Assembly: GCA_009921265.1 (NCBI GenBank)
Contig: RFYV01000006.1
Coordinates: 1-64,000, forward strand
From: Betaproteobacteria bacterium
Lineage (GTDB): Bacteria > Pseudomonadota > Gammaproteobacteria > Burkholderiales > Burkholderiaceae_C
Direction of reading: 5' to 3'
DNA length: 64,000 nucleotides
Shown here: one piece after another, positions 9,128-20,159 of the stretch
Layout: every line of letters starts with the position of its first letter
Numbering within the stretch: the stretch's first letter is position 1
Notes under the pieces: model-generated
The model's input: the letters and a program-made list of their open reading frames with translations, nothing else
Told to the model about the DNA's origin: nothing
The model's database searches: none
Translations under genes and position numbers: made by a program

Positions 9128-10627
9128 ATGTTGCAACTCAAAGATCTGCAAGTTTTGATATTAGGCCTAGGAGAGTCAGGCCTGGCCATGGCGCGTTGGT
9201 GCGTGATGCATGGCGCGCAAATTACGGTGGCCGATACTCGTCAAGAACTTGCATTGCTGAGTCAGTTGAAACAAGATTGCCCTCAAGCTCAATTTGTATC
9301 GGGTCCTTTGAATCAAGAATTAATTGAAGGAAAAAGTATTCGTGCTGTGTTTAAGAGCCCTGGTCTCACGCCAGCCGATGTGTCGGGTGTGTGGAATGCC
9401 GCTGAGCAAATTGGATTGTGGATGGGAACAGAGCTCACTCTGTTTCAACAAGCCTTGGATGACTTGCAACAATCACAACAATACACGCCACAAATATTAG
9501 CCATCACGGGTACTAATGGTAAAACAACAGTTACATCGCTCACAGGTCAGTTGCTCGAGCGCGCAGGAAAAAAAGTAGCGGTTGCTGGCAATATCGGCCC
9601 CACATTGCTCGATACTTTGCGTATAAAGCTAGAAGATTTACCGCAAGTGTGGGTGTTGGAGTTATCGAGTTTTCAACTCAACGATATTAAACAGTTTAAA
9701 CCCACAATAGCTACCATACTTAATATTACGCAAGATCATTTGGATTGGCACGGTGATATGGCTTCTTATGTGAGGGCCAAATCCAAAATCATGGGAACAC
9801 ATGCCACCTTGGTATTGCCCGTTGATGATGAGCTGGTGATGAAACTGCTTCCAACCGAAGAACAAATCAAGAAAAAACAAAAAACAGTTCGCCATTGGAT
9901 TGGTTATGGTGCAGATGTGCCCAAACGCGCGGGTGACTATGGACTTGAAACAGTCAATGGTGTGACCTGGTTGGTTCGTGCGCACGAAGCCGATGAAACG
10001 CGCAAGCGTCGCCGCAACGAGGAAGAAGAGGAAATTTATATCCAGCGTTTGATGCCTGCAGATGCTTTGCGCATTCGGGGTCAACACAATGCGCTCAATG
10101 CGTTGGCTGTATTGGCGCTGGCTTGCAACACTGGCGCGGCATTGGGCCCGATGTTGTTTGGTTTGCGTGAGTACTTAGGTGAGCCGCATCGTTTGGAATC
10201 GATTGCTGTCATCAAAGATGTTGAATATTTTGAAGACAGCAAAGGTACCAATGTGGGGGCAACGGTTGCAGCTATTCAAGGTTTGGGCGTTGATCGGCGC
10301 TTGGTTGTGATATTGGGAGGCGATGGAAAAGGACAAGATTTTTCTCCTTTGTCTTCACAGATATCGCGATACGCCAGAGCTGTTGTGTTGATCGGTCGTG
10401 ATGCATCGTTAATTCAAGAAGCGTGCAGTCCAACATCTGTCAACATGCAACATGCATCAAGCATGCAAGAGGCCGTCGAGATGGCCAGTCAATTGGCACA
10501 AACGGGCGATGCGGTTGTCATGTCGCCTGCATGCGCAAGCTTTGATATGTTCGACAACTACGAGCATCGCGCAAAAGTATTTTGTGATGCGGTTCATGCG
10601 CTAGCTTTAGCGGAGGACACGGCATGA
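9128..10627 (+). CDS. murD: MurD, UDP-MurNAc-L-alanine:D-glutamate ligase
   Basis: MurD adds D-glutamate to UDP-MurNAc-L-Ala. It begins with a dinucleotide-like fold ([16 protein letters not shown]), has the ATP loop [16 protein letters not shown] near residue 130, the motif LELSSFQLN, and the C-terminal ligase part with [18 protein letters not shown] charged insert of Arg and Glu ([12 protein letters not shown], about residues 298-309) is seen in betaproteobacterial MurD and lengthens the protein to 499 residues. I start at ATG 9128, right after the mraY stop, rather than in the mraY overlap. The stop overlaps ftsW as ATGA. Confidence 0.95.
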   Translation: MLQLKDLQVLILGLGESGLAMARWCVMHGAQITVADTRQELALLSQLKQDCPQAQFVSGPLNQELIEGKSIRAVFKSPGLTPADVSGVWNAAEQIGLWMGTELTLFQQALDDLQQSQQYTPQILAITGTNGKTTVTSLTGQLLERAGKKVAVAGNIGPTLLDTLRIKLEDLPQVWVLELSSFQLNDIKQFKPTIATILNITQDHLDWHGDMASYVRAKSKIMGTHATLVLPVDDELVMKLLPTEEQIKKKQKTVRHWIGYGADVPKRAGDYGLETVNGVTWLVRAHEADETRKRRRNEEEEEIYIQRLMPADALRIRGQHNALNALAVLALACNTGAALGPMLFGLREYLGEPHRLESIAVIKDVEYFEDSKGTNVGATVAAIQGLGVDRRLVVILGGDGKGQDFSPLSSQISRYARAVVLIGRDASLIQEACSPTSVNMQHASSMQEAVEMASQLAQTGDAVVMSPACASFDMFDNYEHRAKVFCDAVHALALAEDTA

Positions 10628-11895
10628 GCTCGATAGCTCAGCGCTGGGATAGCATCAAATCTTTGTTTTTGGGGACAACTCCTCAAGAAGGACTAGACGC
10701 ATTACCTGTGCGCGTTCATGGCAATGAGTTTTCACGCACTCCTGCGATGCCTGTCAGTATCAAAGGTTTTGATCAGCCCTTATTGTGGGCCATCTTCACC
10801 TTGCTCGTGTTTGGTTTGATCATGGTTTATTCAGCGTCAATTGCGATGCAAGACAATCCTAGATTCAATGGAAATTATTCGCAAACGCATTATTTAATTC
10901 GTCATGTGATTTCGCTCAGCATTGCATTCATGGTGGGTCTGCTTGCATTTCAGGTCTCCATCGACAATTGGGAAAAAGCAGCGCCTTGGTTTTTTATTTC
11001 TTCATTAGTTTTACTCATTCTAGTTTTAATTCCATTCATTGGAAAAGGCGTTAACGGTGCGCGTCGTTGGATTTCATTGGGTGTGATGAATTTTCAGCCA
11101 TCGGAGTTGGTCAAATTAACCGTCTTGTTGTATGCGGCCAATTACATGGTTCGAAAAATGGAAGTCAAAGAAAAGTTTTTTACTTCTGTGATGCCCATGG
11201 GTGCGGCCGTTGCCGTGGTGGGTTCGCTGTTGCTGGCAGAGCCTGATATGGGAGCCTTCATGGTGATTGTTGTGATTGCCATGGGTATTTTGTTTTTGGG
11301 TGGTGTCAATGCCCGAATGTTTTTCTTAATTGCCTTGGTGTTGATTTTTGCATTTTCAATGATGATTTATTTTTCTGAATGGAGACGCGAGCGGATTTTT
11401 GCTTACTTAGATCCGTGGAGTGAAAAGCATGCATTGGGCAAAGGCTACCAACTGTCTCATTCATTGATTGCTATTGGTCGCGGCGAAATATTTGGCGTTG
11501 GATTGGGTGGTAGTGTTGAAAAATTGCATTGGTTACCCGAAGCGCATACCGACTTTTTATTGGCTGTGATTGGTGAAGAATTTGGTTTTGTGGGTGTGTG
11601 TGGTGTGATCGCTTTATTCATGTGGATCACACGTCGCATCATGTACATTGGTCGTCAAGCGATTGCGATGGATCGTGTGTTTGCTGGCTTGGTAGCGCAA
11701 GGTGTGGGTATTTGGATTGGTTTTCAATCCTTCATTAATATGGGCGTTAATTTAGGCGCATTACCGACAAAAGGTCTGACATTACCGTTTATGAGTTATG
11801 GCGGATCGGCTATTTTGCTCAACGTCATTGCTATAGCGATTGTTTTACGCGTCGATTATGAAAATCGATTGATGATGCATGGAGGTCGACGATGA
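10624..11895 (+). CDS. ftsW: FtsW, septal SEDS-family peptidoglycan polymerase
   Basis: FtsW polymerises lipid II at the septum together with FtsI. The 423-residue protein has about ten membrane segments and SEDS hallmarks: VYSASIAMQ in the first segment, [23 protein letters not shown], the large loop with [53 protein letters not shown], and the last segment [11 protein letters not shown]. An N-terminal cytoplasmic tail of about 50 residues precedes the first membrane span. A second SEDS gene, rodA, lies at 23903. Confidence 0.95.
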   Translation: MSSIAQRWDSIKSLFLGTTPQEGLDALPVRVHGNEFSRTPAMPVSIKGFDQPLLWAIFTLLVFGLIMVYSASIAMQDNPRFNGNYSQTHYLIRHVISLSIAFMVGLLAFQVSIDNWEKAAPWFFISSLVLLILVLIPFIGKGVNGARRWISLGVMNFQPSELVKLTVLLYAANYMVRKMEVKEKFFTSVMPMGAAVAVVGSLLLAEPDMGAFMVIVVIAMGILFLGGVNARMFFLIALVLIFAFSMMIYFSEWRRERIFAYLDPWSEKHALGKGYQLSHSLIAIGRGEIFGVGLGGSVEKLHWLPEAHTDFLLAVIGEEFGFVGVCGVIALFMWITRRIMYIGRQAIAMDRVFAGLVAQGVGIWIGFQSFINMGVNLGALPTKGLTLPFMSYGGSAILLNVIAIAIVLRVDYENRLMMHGGRR

Positions 11896-12959
11896 AGACC
11901 AAAATTGCATTGGTGATTGCGGGCGGCACAGGCGGACATATATTCCCGTGCTTGGCGGTTGCACAATCATTGCGTGATCGTGGTTGGCGTGTGCATTGGT
12001 TGGGTGGTGCAGAGCCCAGCATGGAGAGTCAACGCGTACCCATTGCAGGCTTAGCATTTCATGCGGTGCAGTTTGGCGGCTTGCGTGGCAAAGGTATTTT
12101 GACTTGGTTGAAGTTACCCGCGCGAATGATGCGTGCATTTCAACAAAGCAAACACATTATTCGGGATGTCAATCCTGATGTGGTGATCGGCTTTGGTGGT
12201 TACATCACATTTCCAGCAGGTGTGATGGCTGTGTTGCTTGGCAAACCTCTTATTGTTCATGAACAAAATGCACTGGCTGGAATGTCCAATCGGTGGTTAT
12301 CACTAATTGCCAAAAAAGTATTCACCAGTTTCCCGCGTGTGCTCTGGCGTGGTCAGTGGATTGGTAATCCATTGCGCATCGAATTTTTAAAGCAAGATGC
12401 GCCGAACATTCGTTTTCAGAATCGACAAGGCCCGCTTCAAATCTTGGTGATGGGTGGAAGCTTGGGTGCCAAAGCGTTGAATGATATCGTTCCACAAGCC
12501 ATTGCTTTGATTGATCCTTCGCATCGTCCTATGGTTACGCATCAAAGTGGCGAAAAACAAATTCAAGCCTTAGAAGCGTCATACGCGCAAGCAGGTGTAA
12601 CAGCTACGCTGACACCATTTATAGAAGATGCGGCATCAGCGATGGCCAAAGCCGATTTAATTATTTGCAGAGCGGGTGCGAGTACAGTGACCGAAATTGC
12701 TGCGATCGGTGGCGTGGCGATTTTTGTCCCATTCCCACATGCAGTGGCCGATCACCAAATAGTCAACGCTAATTTTTTGGCGAATCAAGGCGCAGCGTGG
12801 CTTACGCTGCAGCGCAGTTTGGACGCGCAGACATTGGCAACTCAAATTCAAAATTTGGACAGAACCATGTTGCAAGAAGTGGCACAACGCGCGTATGACT
12901 TACGCAAAGTGTCGGCTGCCAATCACATGGTGGCTGCGTGTGAGGAGTTGGTCGCATGA
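11892..12959 (+). CDS. murG: MurG, lipid I N-acetylglucosaminyltransferase
   Basis: MurG converts lipid I to lipid II at the cytoplasmic face of the membrane using UDP-GlcNAc. The N-terminal glycine-rich loop [15 protein letters not shown] is present, as are [44 protein letters not shown] and the donor-binding [16 protein letters not shown]. The 355-residue length is normal. It overlaps ftsW and murC by four bases at each end. Confidence 0.96.
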   Translation: MKTKIALVIAGGTGGHIFPCLAVAQSLRDRGWRVHWLGGAEPSMESQRVPIAGLAFHAVQFGGLRGKGILTWLKLPARMMRAFQQSKHIIRDVNPDVVIGFGGYITFPAGVMAVLLGKPLIVHEQNALAGMSNRWLSLIAKKVFTSFPRVLWRGQWIGNPLRIEFLKQDAPNIRFQNRQGPLQILVMGGSLGAKALNDIVPQAIALIDPSHRPMVTHQSGEKQIQALEASYAQAGVTATLTPFIEDAASAMAKADLIICRAGASTVTEIAAIGGVAIFVPFPHAVADHQIVNANFLANQGAAWLTLQRSLDAQTLATQIQNLDRTMLQEVAQRAYDLRKVSAANHMVAACEELVA

Positions 12960-14389
12960 AACACGCGATTCGTCACATTCATTTTGTTGGCATTGGTGGC
13001 GCAGGCATGAGCGGCATTGCAGAAATTTTATTTAATTTGGGTTATGTGGTGACAGGCTCTGATATTTTTGACGGCCCTGTTTTGCAACGTTTAAAAGCAT
13101 TGGGTATTCAAAGTTTTGTTGGTCATAGCAGAGCAAACATTGTTGGTGCAGATGCGGTGGTCACATCAACAGCAGTCAAAGAGAACAACCCAGAAGTGAT
13201 TGCTGCGCATCAAAAATTAATTCCTGTGGTGCCACGTGCCGTGATGCTCGCAGAACTAATGCGTTTAAAGCAAGGCATTGCAATTGCTGGCACGCACGGC
13301 AAAACAACGACCACCAGTTTGGTGGCGAGTGTGTTGGCGCATGCGGGGCTTGATCCAACATTTGTGATTGGCGGAAAACTCAACAGCGCTGGTGCAAATG
13401 CCAAACTCGGACAAGGCGATTACATCGTCGTTGAAGCAGACGAGTCCGACGCATCATTTTTAAATTTAATTCCAATGATGTCAGTTGTGACCAATATAGA
13501 TGCAGATCATATGGAAACATATGACCACGATTTTGGAAAACTCAAAAATGCATTCATCGAATTTTTACATCGCATGCCTTTTTATGGTGCGGCTGTTTTA
13601 TGTGTCGATGATCTTGCACTTAGAAGTATCTTGCCGCTAGTTTCAAGACCGATTACCAGTTATGGCATGTCGGCCAATGCGCAGGTTCGAGCATTTGACA
13701 TAGTCGCCAAATCGGGTCGAATGCAATTTAAAGTATCACGCAAAAACGGTATTAAGTTGCCTGATATGCAAATCGATTTGAATCTGCCGGGTGAGCACAA
13801 TGTCAGAAATGCATTAGCAGCGATTGCAATAGCTGTGGAGCTTGGAATTGACGATGAAGCTGTTAAAGTCGCATTGTCGGAGTTCAAAGGTGTGGGTCGA
13901 CGTTTTCAAAGGCACGGCGACATACCAGCAAAACAAGGCGGCCTCTTTACATTGATTGAAGACTACGGACATCATCCGGCTGAATTGGACGCGACCTTGC
14001 AGGCAGCGCGTGGCGCATTTCCGGGTCGAAGATTGGTATTGGCTTTCCAACCGCATCGCTACACGCGCACACGTGATTGCTTTGAAGATTTTGTGAGAGT
14101 GATGCGAACAGCAGATGTGGTGTGGCTCACAGAAGTTTACGCGGCAGGCGAAGCGCCCATCGCTTCGGCAGATGGGCGTTCTTTGGCGCACGCACTGCGC
14201 GTTGCGGGACAAAATGATTTGGTGTTTGCACAAAGTTTGGATGAACTCACGCAACTCATTTCCGAACATGCCCAAGATGGTGACGTGGTGATGTGCCTGG
14301 GCGCTGGATCAATTGGAACAGTCCCTGCGCAAGTGGCTCTTAAAGCAAATCACAAAGAGCCCGTCAGAATCAAAGGGGGTGCACGATGA
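12956..14389 (+). CDS. murC: MurC, UDP-N-acetylmuramate:L-alanine ligase
   Basis: MurC commits UDP-MurNAc to peptidoglycan by adding L-alanine. The start [17 protein letters not shown] is the typical Rossmann-like fold, the P-loop is [13 protein letters not shown], followed by [23 protein letters not shown] and [12 protein letters not shown]. The C-terminal domain has [14 protein letters not shown]. At 477 residues it is complete. A paralogue acting in recycling, mpl, is at 27903-29315. Confidence 0.96.
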   Translation: MKHAIRHIHFVGIGGAGMSGIAEILFNLGYVVTGSDIFDGPVLQRLKALGIQSFVGHSRANIVGADAVVTSTAVKENNPEVIAAHQKLIPVVPRAVMLAELMRLKQGIAIAGTHGKTTTTSLVASVLAHAGLDPTFVIGGKLNSAGANAKLGQGDYIVVEADESDASFLNLIPMMSVVTNIDADHMETYDHDFGKLKNAFIEFLHRMPFYGAAVLCVDDLALRSILPLVSRPITSYGMSANAQVRAFDIVAKSGRMQFKVSRKNGIKLPDMQIDLNLPGEHNVRNALAAIAIAVELGIDDEAVKVALSEFKGVGRRFQRHGDIPAKQGGLFTLIEDYGHHPAELDATLQAARGAFPGRRLVLAFQPHRYTRTRDCFEDFVRVMRTADVVWLTEVYAAGEAPIASADGRSLAHALRVAGQNDLVFAQSLDELTQLISEHAQDGDVVMCLGAGSIGTVPAQVALKANHKEPVRIKGGAR

Positions 14390-15360
14390 GGCCCTTTGAT
14401 ATTAATCAAGCGAAGGTTGCCGTTTTGATGGGCGGCATGTCAGCAGAGCGCGAAATTTCTTTGTTATCAGGAAATGGTGTTTTGCAAGCCTTACAAAGCA
14501 AAGGCGTTAACGCGCATACATTTGATCCTGCGAATCAACCATTGCAAAATTTGAAAACGCAGCAATACACGCACGTGTTTATTGCATTGCATGGTCGTCA
14601 TGGCGAAGACGGTACAGTTCAAGGCGCACTCGAATTGCTAGGTATACCGTATACAGGTTCGGGCGTGATGGCTTCTGCCATTGCTATGGATAAAACCATG
14701 ACCAAACGAATTTGGAATGCGCAAGGTTTGCAGTCACCTGCATTTGTTCATTTAACGCCAGAGGAACAAACACCACATAGCATTCAAAGAATTCCTGAGC
14801 AACTTCAGTTGCCACTGATTGTGAAGCCTCCACGTGAAGGCTCATCGATTGGCGTGACCAAGGTGATGACAGCAGATCAAATGCAAGCGGCAGTTGCATT
14901 AGCCACTCAATTCGATCCCGACTTGTTGTGTGAAGCATTTATTGATGGCGATGAAGTGACTTGTCCAGTTATTGGAGAAGGTTATCTTGCCAAAGCTTTA
15001 CCCGTGGTTCGTATTGCAGCGCCCCAAGGTGCTTACGACTACCAAAATAAATATTTCACCGATGTCGTCAAATACCATTGCCCCAGTGGATTGCCACCCG
15101 AAGAGGAAAAAAAGATTCAACAAATCACGTTCGATGCTTATCGCGCTTTGGGTTGTCGTGGATGGGGTCGTGCTGATTTGATGATTCGCAAAAGCGATCG
15201 ACAAGCGTTTTTATTAGAGATGAATACAAGCCCTGGCATGACAAGTCATTCCTTGGTTCCCATGTCGGCCAAGGCCTCAGGTATTTCATACGAAGATTTG
15301 TGTTTGCAATTGCTGATGAGTGCACAACTTGATCAACACAAGGGAGGGCGTGTGTCATGA
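14386..15360 (+). CDS. ddlB: Ddl (DdlB), D-alanine:D-alanine ligase
   Basis: This ATP-grasp enzyme joins two D-alanines for the stem pentapeptide. Motifs seen: [20 protein letters not shown] at the N-terminus, [39 protein letters not shown], the grasp loop [14 protein letters not shown], and the metal site [16 protein letters not shown]. It has 324 residues, normal for DdlB. The position between murC and ftsQ is the usual one in proteobacteria. Confidence 0.95.
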   Translation: MRPFDINQAKVAVLMGGMSAEREISLLSGNGVLQALQSKGVNAHTFDPANQPLQNLKTQQYTHVFIALHGRHGEDGTVQGALELLGIPYTGSGVMASAIAMDKTMTKRIWNAQGLQSPAFVHLTPEEQTPHSIQRIPEQLQLPLIVKPPREGSSIGVTKVMTADQMQAAVALATQFDPDLLCEAFIDGDEVTCPVIGEGYLAKALPVVRIAAPQGAYDYQNKYFTDVVKYHCPSGLPPEEEKKIQQITFDAYRALGCRGWGRADLMIRKSDRQAFLLEMNTSPGMTSHSLVPMSAKASGISYEDLCLQLLMSAQLDQHKGGRVS

Positions 15361-16163
15361 GAGCAACTGATGCAGCCCGCATGCAATTCAAGGAAGAAAT
15401 TCCATTGGACATTAAGCTGATGAATATCACAGCCACGTTGGTGTTTGCTGCGGTTGTATTGATGTTAATTGGATCGCTGATCTGGTGGGGCATTAGCCAT
15501 CCTGTATTTTCAATTTCACAAATTGTTGTATTGGGCTCATCTCAACACAACAACGAAGTCACATTGCGCGCCAATGTAACTCCTAAGATCAACGGTAATT
15601 TTTTCACCATTGATTTGGTACACACGCGAGCTATTTTTGAATCGGTTCCATGGGTAAGGCATGCAATCATTGAGCGCGAATTCCCCAATCAGTTAAACAT
15701 TCAAATTGTTGAGCATCAACCCGTTGCCTATTGGGGTCCAGAGTCTGAATCCAGATTACTCAATAGTGCAGGCGAAGTCTTTGTTGCTAACTTTGACGAA
15801 TTGGAAAACACCAAGTTGCCGCATTTGTACGGATCCGATTCTCAATCGACATTGGTTTTGCAAATGTTTGGTGAAGTTTCATTGCGACTCAAAAAATTAG
15901 ATTTGTCCATCAAAGGTTTGGAGTTAACAGGACGCGGTAGTTGGCGCGCTTTGCTTCAATCAGGCGCAGATATTGAATTGGGACGAGGTTCTGTGACGGA
16001 AGTGATGGCGAGATTAGATCGCATGACAAGCACCTTGGTGCAAGTTGCGGGTCGCTACAACCGAAAAGTCAGTGCTTTGGAATCGGCAGATTTAAGGCAT
16101 GAAAACGGCTATGCATTGCGATTGCGCGGTGTGAGCACGTTAGAGCCAGCTTTGAAGAAATAA
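15357..16163 (+). CDS. ftsQ: FtsQ, cell division protein of the FtsQLB complex
   Basis: FtsQ is a bitopic inner-membrane protein that recruits FtsLB and later division proteins. After a cytoplasmic tail there is one membrane span (about residues 25-45), then a periplasmic POTRA domain starting at [15 protein letters not shown] and containing [30 protein letters not shown], the typical FtsQ sequence. The 268-residue length is normal. It overlaps ddlB by four bases; ftsA follows after 14 bases with its own AGAGG-like ribosome site. Confidence 0.93.
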   Translation: MRATDAARMQFKEEIPLDIKLMNITATLVFAAVVLMLIGSLIWWGISHPVFSISQIVVLGSSQHNNEVTLRANVTPKINGNFFTIDLVHTRAIFESVPWVRHAIIEREFPNQLNIQIVEHQPVAYWGPESESRLLNSAGEVFVANFDELENTKLPHLYGSDSQSTLVLQMFGEVSLRLKKLDLSIKGLELTGRGSWRALLQSGADIELGRGSVTEVMARLDRMTSTLVQVAGRYNRKVSALESADLRHENGYALRLRGVSTLEPALKK

Positions 16164-16177
16164 ATGAAGAGGTCCGT

Positions 16178-17407
16178 ATGGCAAAAGAATACAAAGATTT
16201 AGTCGTCGCGTTAGACATTGGCACCAGCAAAGTCATGGTGGTAGTGGCTGAGGTGTTGCCAGGTGGCGAATTAAAAATGGCTGGGCTTGGCATTGCGCCC
16301 AGTAATGGACTCAAGCGTGGCGTTGTGGTAAACATTGATGCAACGGTACAAAGCATTCAACAAGCACTCAAAGAAGCCGAGTTCATGGCTGACTGCAAAA
16401 TAACGCGTGTTTATACAGGTATTACAGGTAGTCACATTCGAGGTATGAATTCACACGGCATGGTTGCCGTTAAAGATCGCGAAGTCACAGCAGCCGACGT
16501 GGCGCGTGTAGTTGAAACCGCACGCGCAATCACGATATCAACCGATCAACGCTTGTTGTTGGTCGAACCACAAGAGTTTTTGATTGATGGTCAAGACGTC
16601 AAAGAACCGATCGGCATGAGCGGCATTCGATTAGAAGCCAAAGTGCATATCGTGACGGGCGCGCAAACCGCTGCAGAAAACATCATCAAATGCGTGCGAC
16701 GTTGCGGTCTTGATGTGGATCAATTAATGCTCAACCCATTGGCTTCAAGTCTTTCTGTTCTTACGCCCGATGAAAAAGAATTAGGCGTTGCATTGGTTGA
16801 TATTGGTGCAGGAACAACAGACGTTGCGATTTTTACGGGCGGTGCAATTCGTCACACAGCAGTTATTCCAATCGCAGGCGATTTAATCACCAGCGATATT
16901 GCGATGGCTTTGCGCACGCCCACCAAAGATGCAGAAGATATCAAAGTGGAGTCGGGTTATGCCAAACAGTTATTGGCCGATCCAGAAATACAAGTTGAAG
17001 TACCAGGCCTGGGTGACAGAGGGCCGCGCATGTTGAGTCGTCAAGCATTAGCGGGTGTGATTGAGCCGCGTGTTGAAGAAATTTTTGCTTTGGTTCAACA
17101 AGTGATTCGTGATTCGGGCTTTGAAGAAGTTTTATCGTCAGGCGTGGTGCTCACGGGTGGAAGCGCCATGATGCCCGGTATGGTCGAGTTAGGCGAAGAT
17201 ATTTTTCTTAAACCCGTGAGACGTGGCTTGCCGCATTATTCAAGTGCACTCTCCGATATGGTTTCACAAACACGCGCTGCAACAGTCATGGGTCTTCTTG
17301 AAGAAGCCCGAACAGGTCGCTTGCGCGGATTTAAGGTCGCACAAAAAAGTGGTTCAGTCACAACCGCATTGGGTCGTGTCAAAGACTGGTTTGTAGGAAA
17401 TTTTTAA
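16178..17407 (+). CDS. ftsA: FtsA, actin-like membrane tether of the Z-ring
   Basis: FtsA polymerises on the membrane and links FtsZ filaments to it. The actin fold motifs are visible: VVALDIGTSKVMVVVAE (phosphate 1), LVDIGAGTTDVAIFTGGAI (phosphate 2) and VVLTGGSAMMPG (adenosine). The 1C domain has RVYTGITGSHIRGMNSHG. The C-terminal end (GRVKDWFVGNF) is the expected amphipathic membrane-targeting helix. It has 409 residues and stands at the usual place before ftsZ. Confidence 0.96.
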   Translation: MAKEYKDLVVALDIGTSKVMVVVAEVLPGGELKMAGLGIAPSNGLKRGVVVNIDATVQSIQQALKEAEFMADCKITRVYTGITGSHIRGMNSHGMVAVKDREVTAADVARVVETARAITISTDQRLLLVEPQEFLIDGQDVKEPIGMSGIRLEAKVHIVTGAQTAAENIIKCVRRCGLDVDQLMLNPLASSLSVLTPDEKELGVALVDIGAGTTDVAIFTGGAIRHTAVIPIAGDLITSDIAMALRTPTKDAEDIKVESGYAKQLLADPEIQVEVPGLGDRGPRMLSRQALAGVIEPRVEEIFALVQQVIRDSGFEEVLSSGVVLTGGSAMMPGMVELGEDIFLKPVRRGLPHYSSALSDMVSQTRAATVMGLLEEARTGRLRGFKVAQKSGSVTTALGRVKDWFVGNF

Positions 17408-17570
17408 TCATGCAATTTTTAAATTTCATTCCTCAATCGCGTGGCAGTCCTGTTCAATCACAGAGACGCCGATGGCGACCTTGCTGTCGTGGTGCTCCTC
17501 CAGGTACTTAATTTTTTTAACAACAAAAAACCAAAACATCTCAGGCAACTGCACAAAACGGAGTAAAAAA
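17408..17570. other. ftsA-ftsZ intergenic segment with a GC-richer patch
   Basis: This 163-base gap is longer than any other in the dcw cluster. Bases 17434-17511 are about 58 percent G+C by hand count, clearly above the flanks. On the minus strand this patch reads as the peptide YLEEHHDSKVAIGV followed by SVIEQDCHAIEE, with even, protein-like composition, but it has no recognisable start or family; on the plus strand it gives a 33-codon frame from 17410. It could be a relic of a gene, or simply the region holding an ftsZ promoter. I cannot assign it. Confidence 0.35.
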
Positions 17571-18839
17571 ATGAGTATAGAAATGATTGAAACAAGCGAA
17601 TTTAAAGCGGGCACACAAATCAAAGTCATCGGCGTAGGTGGCGGTGGTGGCAATGCGGTGGAGCACATGATCAGAAGTGGTGTCAAAGGCGTGGAATTTA
17701 TTTGCGCCAACACCGATGCACAGGCATTGCGAGTCAGCAGTGCGGATCGCATCATTCAATTGGGCGATAGTGGATTGGGTGCGGGCAGTCGACCCGAGCG
17801 CGGACTGTCTGCAGCCGAAACAGCCATCGAAGAAATTCGAATTGCTTTAGAAGGCGCAAATATGGTCTTCATCACGGCGGGTATGGGCGGTGGCACAGGC
17901 ACTGGCGCGGCACCTGTCGTTGCACGCATTGCACGCGAGATGGGTATTCTCACGGTGGGTGTTGTCACCAAACCTTTTGAGTGGGAAGGCGGTCGCCGCA
18001 TGACCAATGCAGAAAGTGGATTGGCAGAACTTGAAGCCAATGTCGATTCACTTATCGTGGTCTTGAACGAAAAATTACAAGAAGTACTCGGTGACAATGT
18101 GTCGCAAGACGAAGCATTTGCATTTGCCAACGATGTGCTTCGCAATTCGGTCGGTGGTATTGCAGAAATTATCAACGTCGAAGCGCTGGTCAACGTCGAC
18201 TTTGAAGACGTTCGCACAGTGATGAGTGAACAAGGCAAAGCGATGATGGGAACGGCAACGGCCAGTGGCCCCGATCGCGCTCGCATTGCGGCCGAGCAAG
18301 CGGTTGCGTGCCCATTGCTCGAAGGCGTGGATATGACAGGCGCAAAAGGTGTGCTGGTTTTGATCACTGCATCCAAAGGTGGATTGAAATTGTCGGAGTC
18401 GCGTGAAGCCATGAATACGATTCGTGCATTTGCATCCGGTGATGCGCATGTGATTTATGGAACCGCCTATGACGATTCATTGAACGATCAAATTCGCGTC
18501 ACAGTGGTTGCAACGGGTTTGGCACAATCGGGCAAACGCGTTGCGCCACCTTTATCGGTGATACGCACAGGTACCGATAACGTTCCAATTTCTCAGCATA
18601 TGCCGATGCAAACTACGTCGGTGTCTGATAGTTCAACAATTCAAGCCAGCAGCGTAAGTCAATCGGCGGCATCTGCCCTGCAAACTGCAGCGCCTCGCAA
18701 CACCAGTTACGAAACATCAAGTGTTCCTAGTGTGTGGCGTACCAATCGAACGCATGCATCGGCCAAAGTCGACGCCATGTCCTCAGGCGGTATGGATGAT
18801 TATGAGATCCCTGCGTTCTTGCGCAAGCAAGCCGATTAA
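17571..18839 (+). CDS. ftsZ: FtsZ, tubulin-like division GTPase
   Basis: FtsZ assembles the cytokinetic ring at midcell. The GTP-binding tubulin signature is GGGTGTGAAP (about residues 105-114); the N-terminal KVIGVGGGGGNAVEHM and T7 loop NVDFEDVRTVM with the catalytic Asp are intact. A variable linker of about 80 residues leads to the conserved C-terminal peptide DYEIPAFLRKQAD, which binds FtsA. I start at ATG 17571, which has GGAG 7-10 bases upstream and gives 422 residues; the frame is open earlier but without conserved sequence. lpxC follows after nine bases. Confidence 0.97.
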   Translation: MSIEMIETSEFKAGTQIKVIGVGGGGGNAVEHMIRSGVKGVEFICANTDAQALRVSSADRIIQLGDSGLGAGSRPERGLSAAETAIEEIRIALEGANMVFITAGMGGGTGTGAAPVVARIAREMGILTVGVVTKPFEWEGGRRMTNAESGLAELEANVDSLIVVLNEKLQEVLGDNVSQDEAFAFANDVLRNSVGGIAEIINVEALVNVDFEDVRTVMSEQGKAMMGTATASGPDRARIAAEQAVACPLLEGVDMTGAKGVLVLITASKGGLKLSESREAMNTIRAFASGDAHVIYGTAYDDSLNDQIRVTVVATGLAQSGKRVAPPLSVIRTGTDNVPISQHMPMQTTSVSDSSTIQASSVSQSAASALQTAAPRNTSYETSSVPSVWRTNRTHASAKVDAMSSGGMDDYEIPAFLRKQAD

Positions 18840-18848
18840 AATAAGCGG

Positions 18849-19588
18849 GTGCTTAAACAAAGAACCCTTCAATCACTGACCAAGGCGGTTGGTGTCGGAC
18901 TACACAGCGGGCAGCGCGTTGAAATGACGTTGCGGCCCGCACCCGCTGACACGGGCATCGTTTTTAGAAGAGTAGACCTTCCCAATCCCATTGAAATACC
19001 TGTCAATGCAGTTGCAGCATTGCACTTCAAAATACACCCAAGCGTTTCATTCGAATCGTTCAAGAGGTCATGGTGAGTGAAGGTCAGGGCGATAAAGGCA
19101 AGTGGGCCAAACTCAGTCCCCATCACGGATACAAACTGAGTTTTGAAATTGATTTTCAACATCCCGCGGTCGATTCCACAGGTCAACGCGTTCAATTTGA
19201 TATGGAAACGGGTGTGTATGCGCGCGATATAGCTAGAGCGCGTACCTTTGGATTTACCAAAGACGTTGAGATGATGCGCTCCAATGGTTTGGTATTAGGG
19301 GGCGGATTAGACAATGCCATTGTGATGGATGATTACAAAGTACTCAACACAGATGGGCTTCGTTACGACGACGAATTTGTCAAACACAAAATACTCGATG
19401 CCATGGGCGATTTGTATATTTTAGGCAAACCCTTGTTGGCATATTACAGCGCATTTCGTTCAGGGCATGCACTCAACAATTTATTGCTCAGAGAATTATT
19501 AAGCAGACCTAATAGCTATGAAGTCGTTACGTTTGATGACGAAAACCTAGCGCCGCGTGGAGTCGCGCAACTCGCACCTGCTTGGTAA
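18849..19588 (+). pseudogene. lpxC: lpxC, UDP-3-O-acyl-GlcNAc deacetylase, broken by an internal deletion and frameshift
   Basis: LpxC performs the committed step of lipid A synthesis. The first part (GTG 18849) matches to about residue 55 ([20 protein letters not shown] ... [11 protein letters not shown]). The second part, in the -1/+2 frame, resumes at about 19019 with [17 protein letters not shown] and runs to 19588. Compared with E. coli LpxC, residues about 56-119 (roughly 64 codons) are missing, including the TVEHL motif with catalytic Glu78 and zinc ligand His79, and the frame is lost at the junction. The downstream zinc ligands are kept ([11 protein letters not shown] and SGHALNN). 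The first frame stops at 19076. No active enzyme can come from this copy as written. Either the gene is truly dead here, or the deletion is an assembly error. Confidence 0.85.
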
Positions 19589-19601
19589 TTGTATTGACGG
19601 T

Positions 19602-20159
19602 TTATCCGCTTCGACCCGATCGATACATGCCGCTGGCTTTGGTTCTAACACTGCCACCCAATGCCATCAAGGCCAATCCTTTGGCGGCATGCGCATGTGT
19701 GATAGCTAAACCCAAAGCGTCAGCTGCATCCGGGCCTGGTAAGCCAGGTAAATTAATCAAACGTTTGACCATTTCTTGCACCTGCGCTTTGCCCGCTTTG
19801 CCGTGACCTGCAATGGCTTTTTTCATTTGCAAAGCTGTGTATTCAGCTACCGATAAATTCTTGGTTACCAATGCGGTAAGACATGCACCACGCGCCTGAC
19901 CCAATAACAGTGTGGCTTGTGGATTCACATTGACAAAAATAATTTCAATGGCCGCGCAATCGGGTTGGTAGCGATCAACCACTTCATGAATGCCTTCAAA
20001 CAAAACTTTAAGCCTTGCAGGTAAATCACTGCGCGACAAGTGCGTGGTTTTAATCGTGCCACTCGCTACGTAATGCAGTTTTCCGCCATCAAACTGAACC
20101 AAGCCAAACCCCGTGGTTTGCAAACCAGGATCGATGCCAAGGACGATATTGGCGCTCAA
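19602..20159 (-). CDS. ruvC: RuvC, Holliday junction resolvase
   Basis: RuvC cuts Holliday junctions symmetrically, working with RuvAB. The four acidic catalytic residues are visible: [10 protein letters not shown] (Asp), [13 protein letters not shown] (Glu) and [13 protein letters not shown] (two Asp). The [19 protein letters not shown] stretch is the betaproteobacterial form. At 185 residues it is complete. The start is TTG at 20159, overlapping the mtgA stop as TTGA, so translation is likely coupled. ruvA and ruvB are not in the window. It converges with lpxC, 13 bases apart. Confidence 0.95.
   Translation of the reverse strand: MSANIVLGIDPGLQTTGFGLVQFDGGKLHYVASGTIKTTHLSRSDLPARLKVLFEGIHEVVDRYQPDCAAIEIIFVNVNPQATLLLGQARGACLTALVTKNLSVAEYTALQMKKAIAGHGKAGKAQVQEMVKRLINLPGLPGPDAADALGLAITHAHAAKGLALMALGGSVRTKASGMYRSGRSG

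Noticed and set aside
17756-18412. 218-codon minus-strand frame opposite ftsZ
   Set aside because: Antisense of a highly conserved gene, Ser/Ala/Pro-rich composition typical of a shadow.
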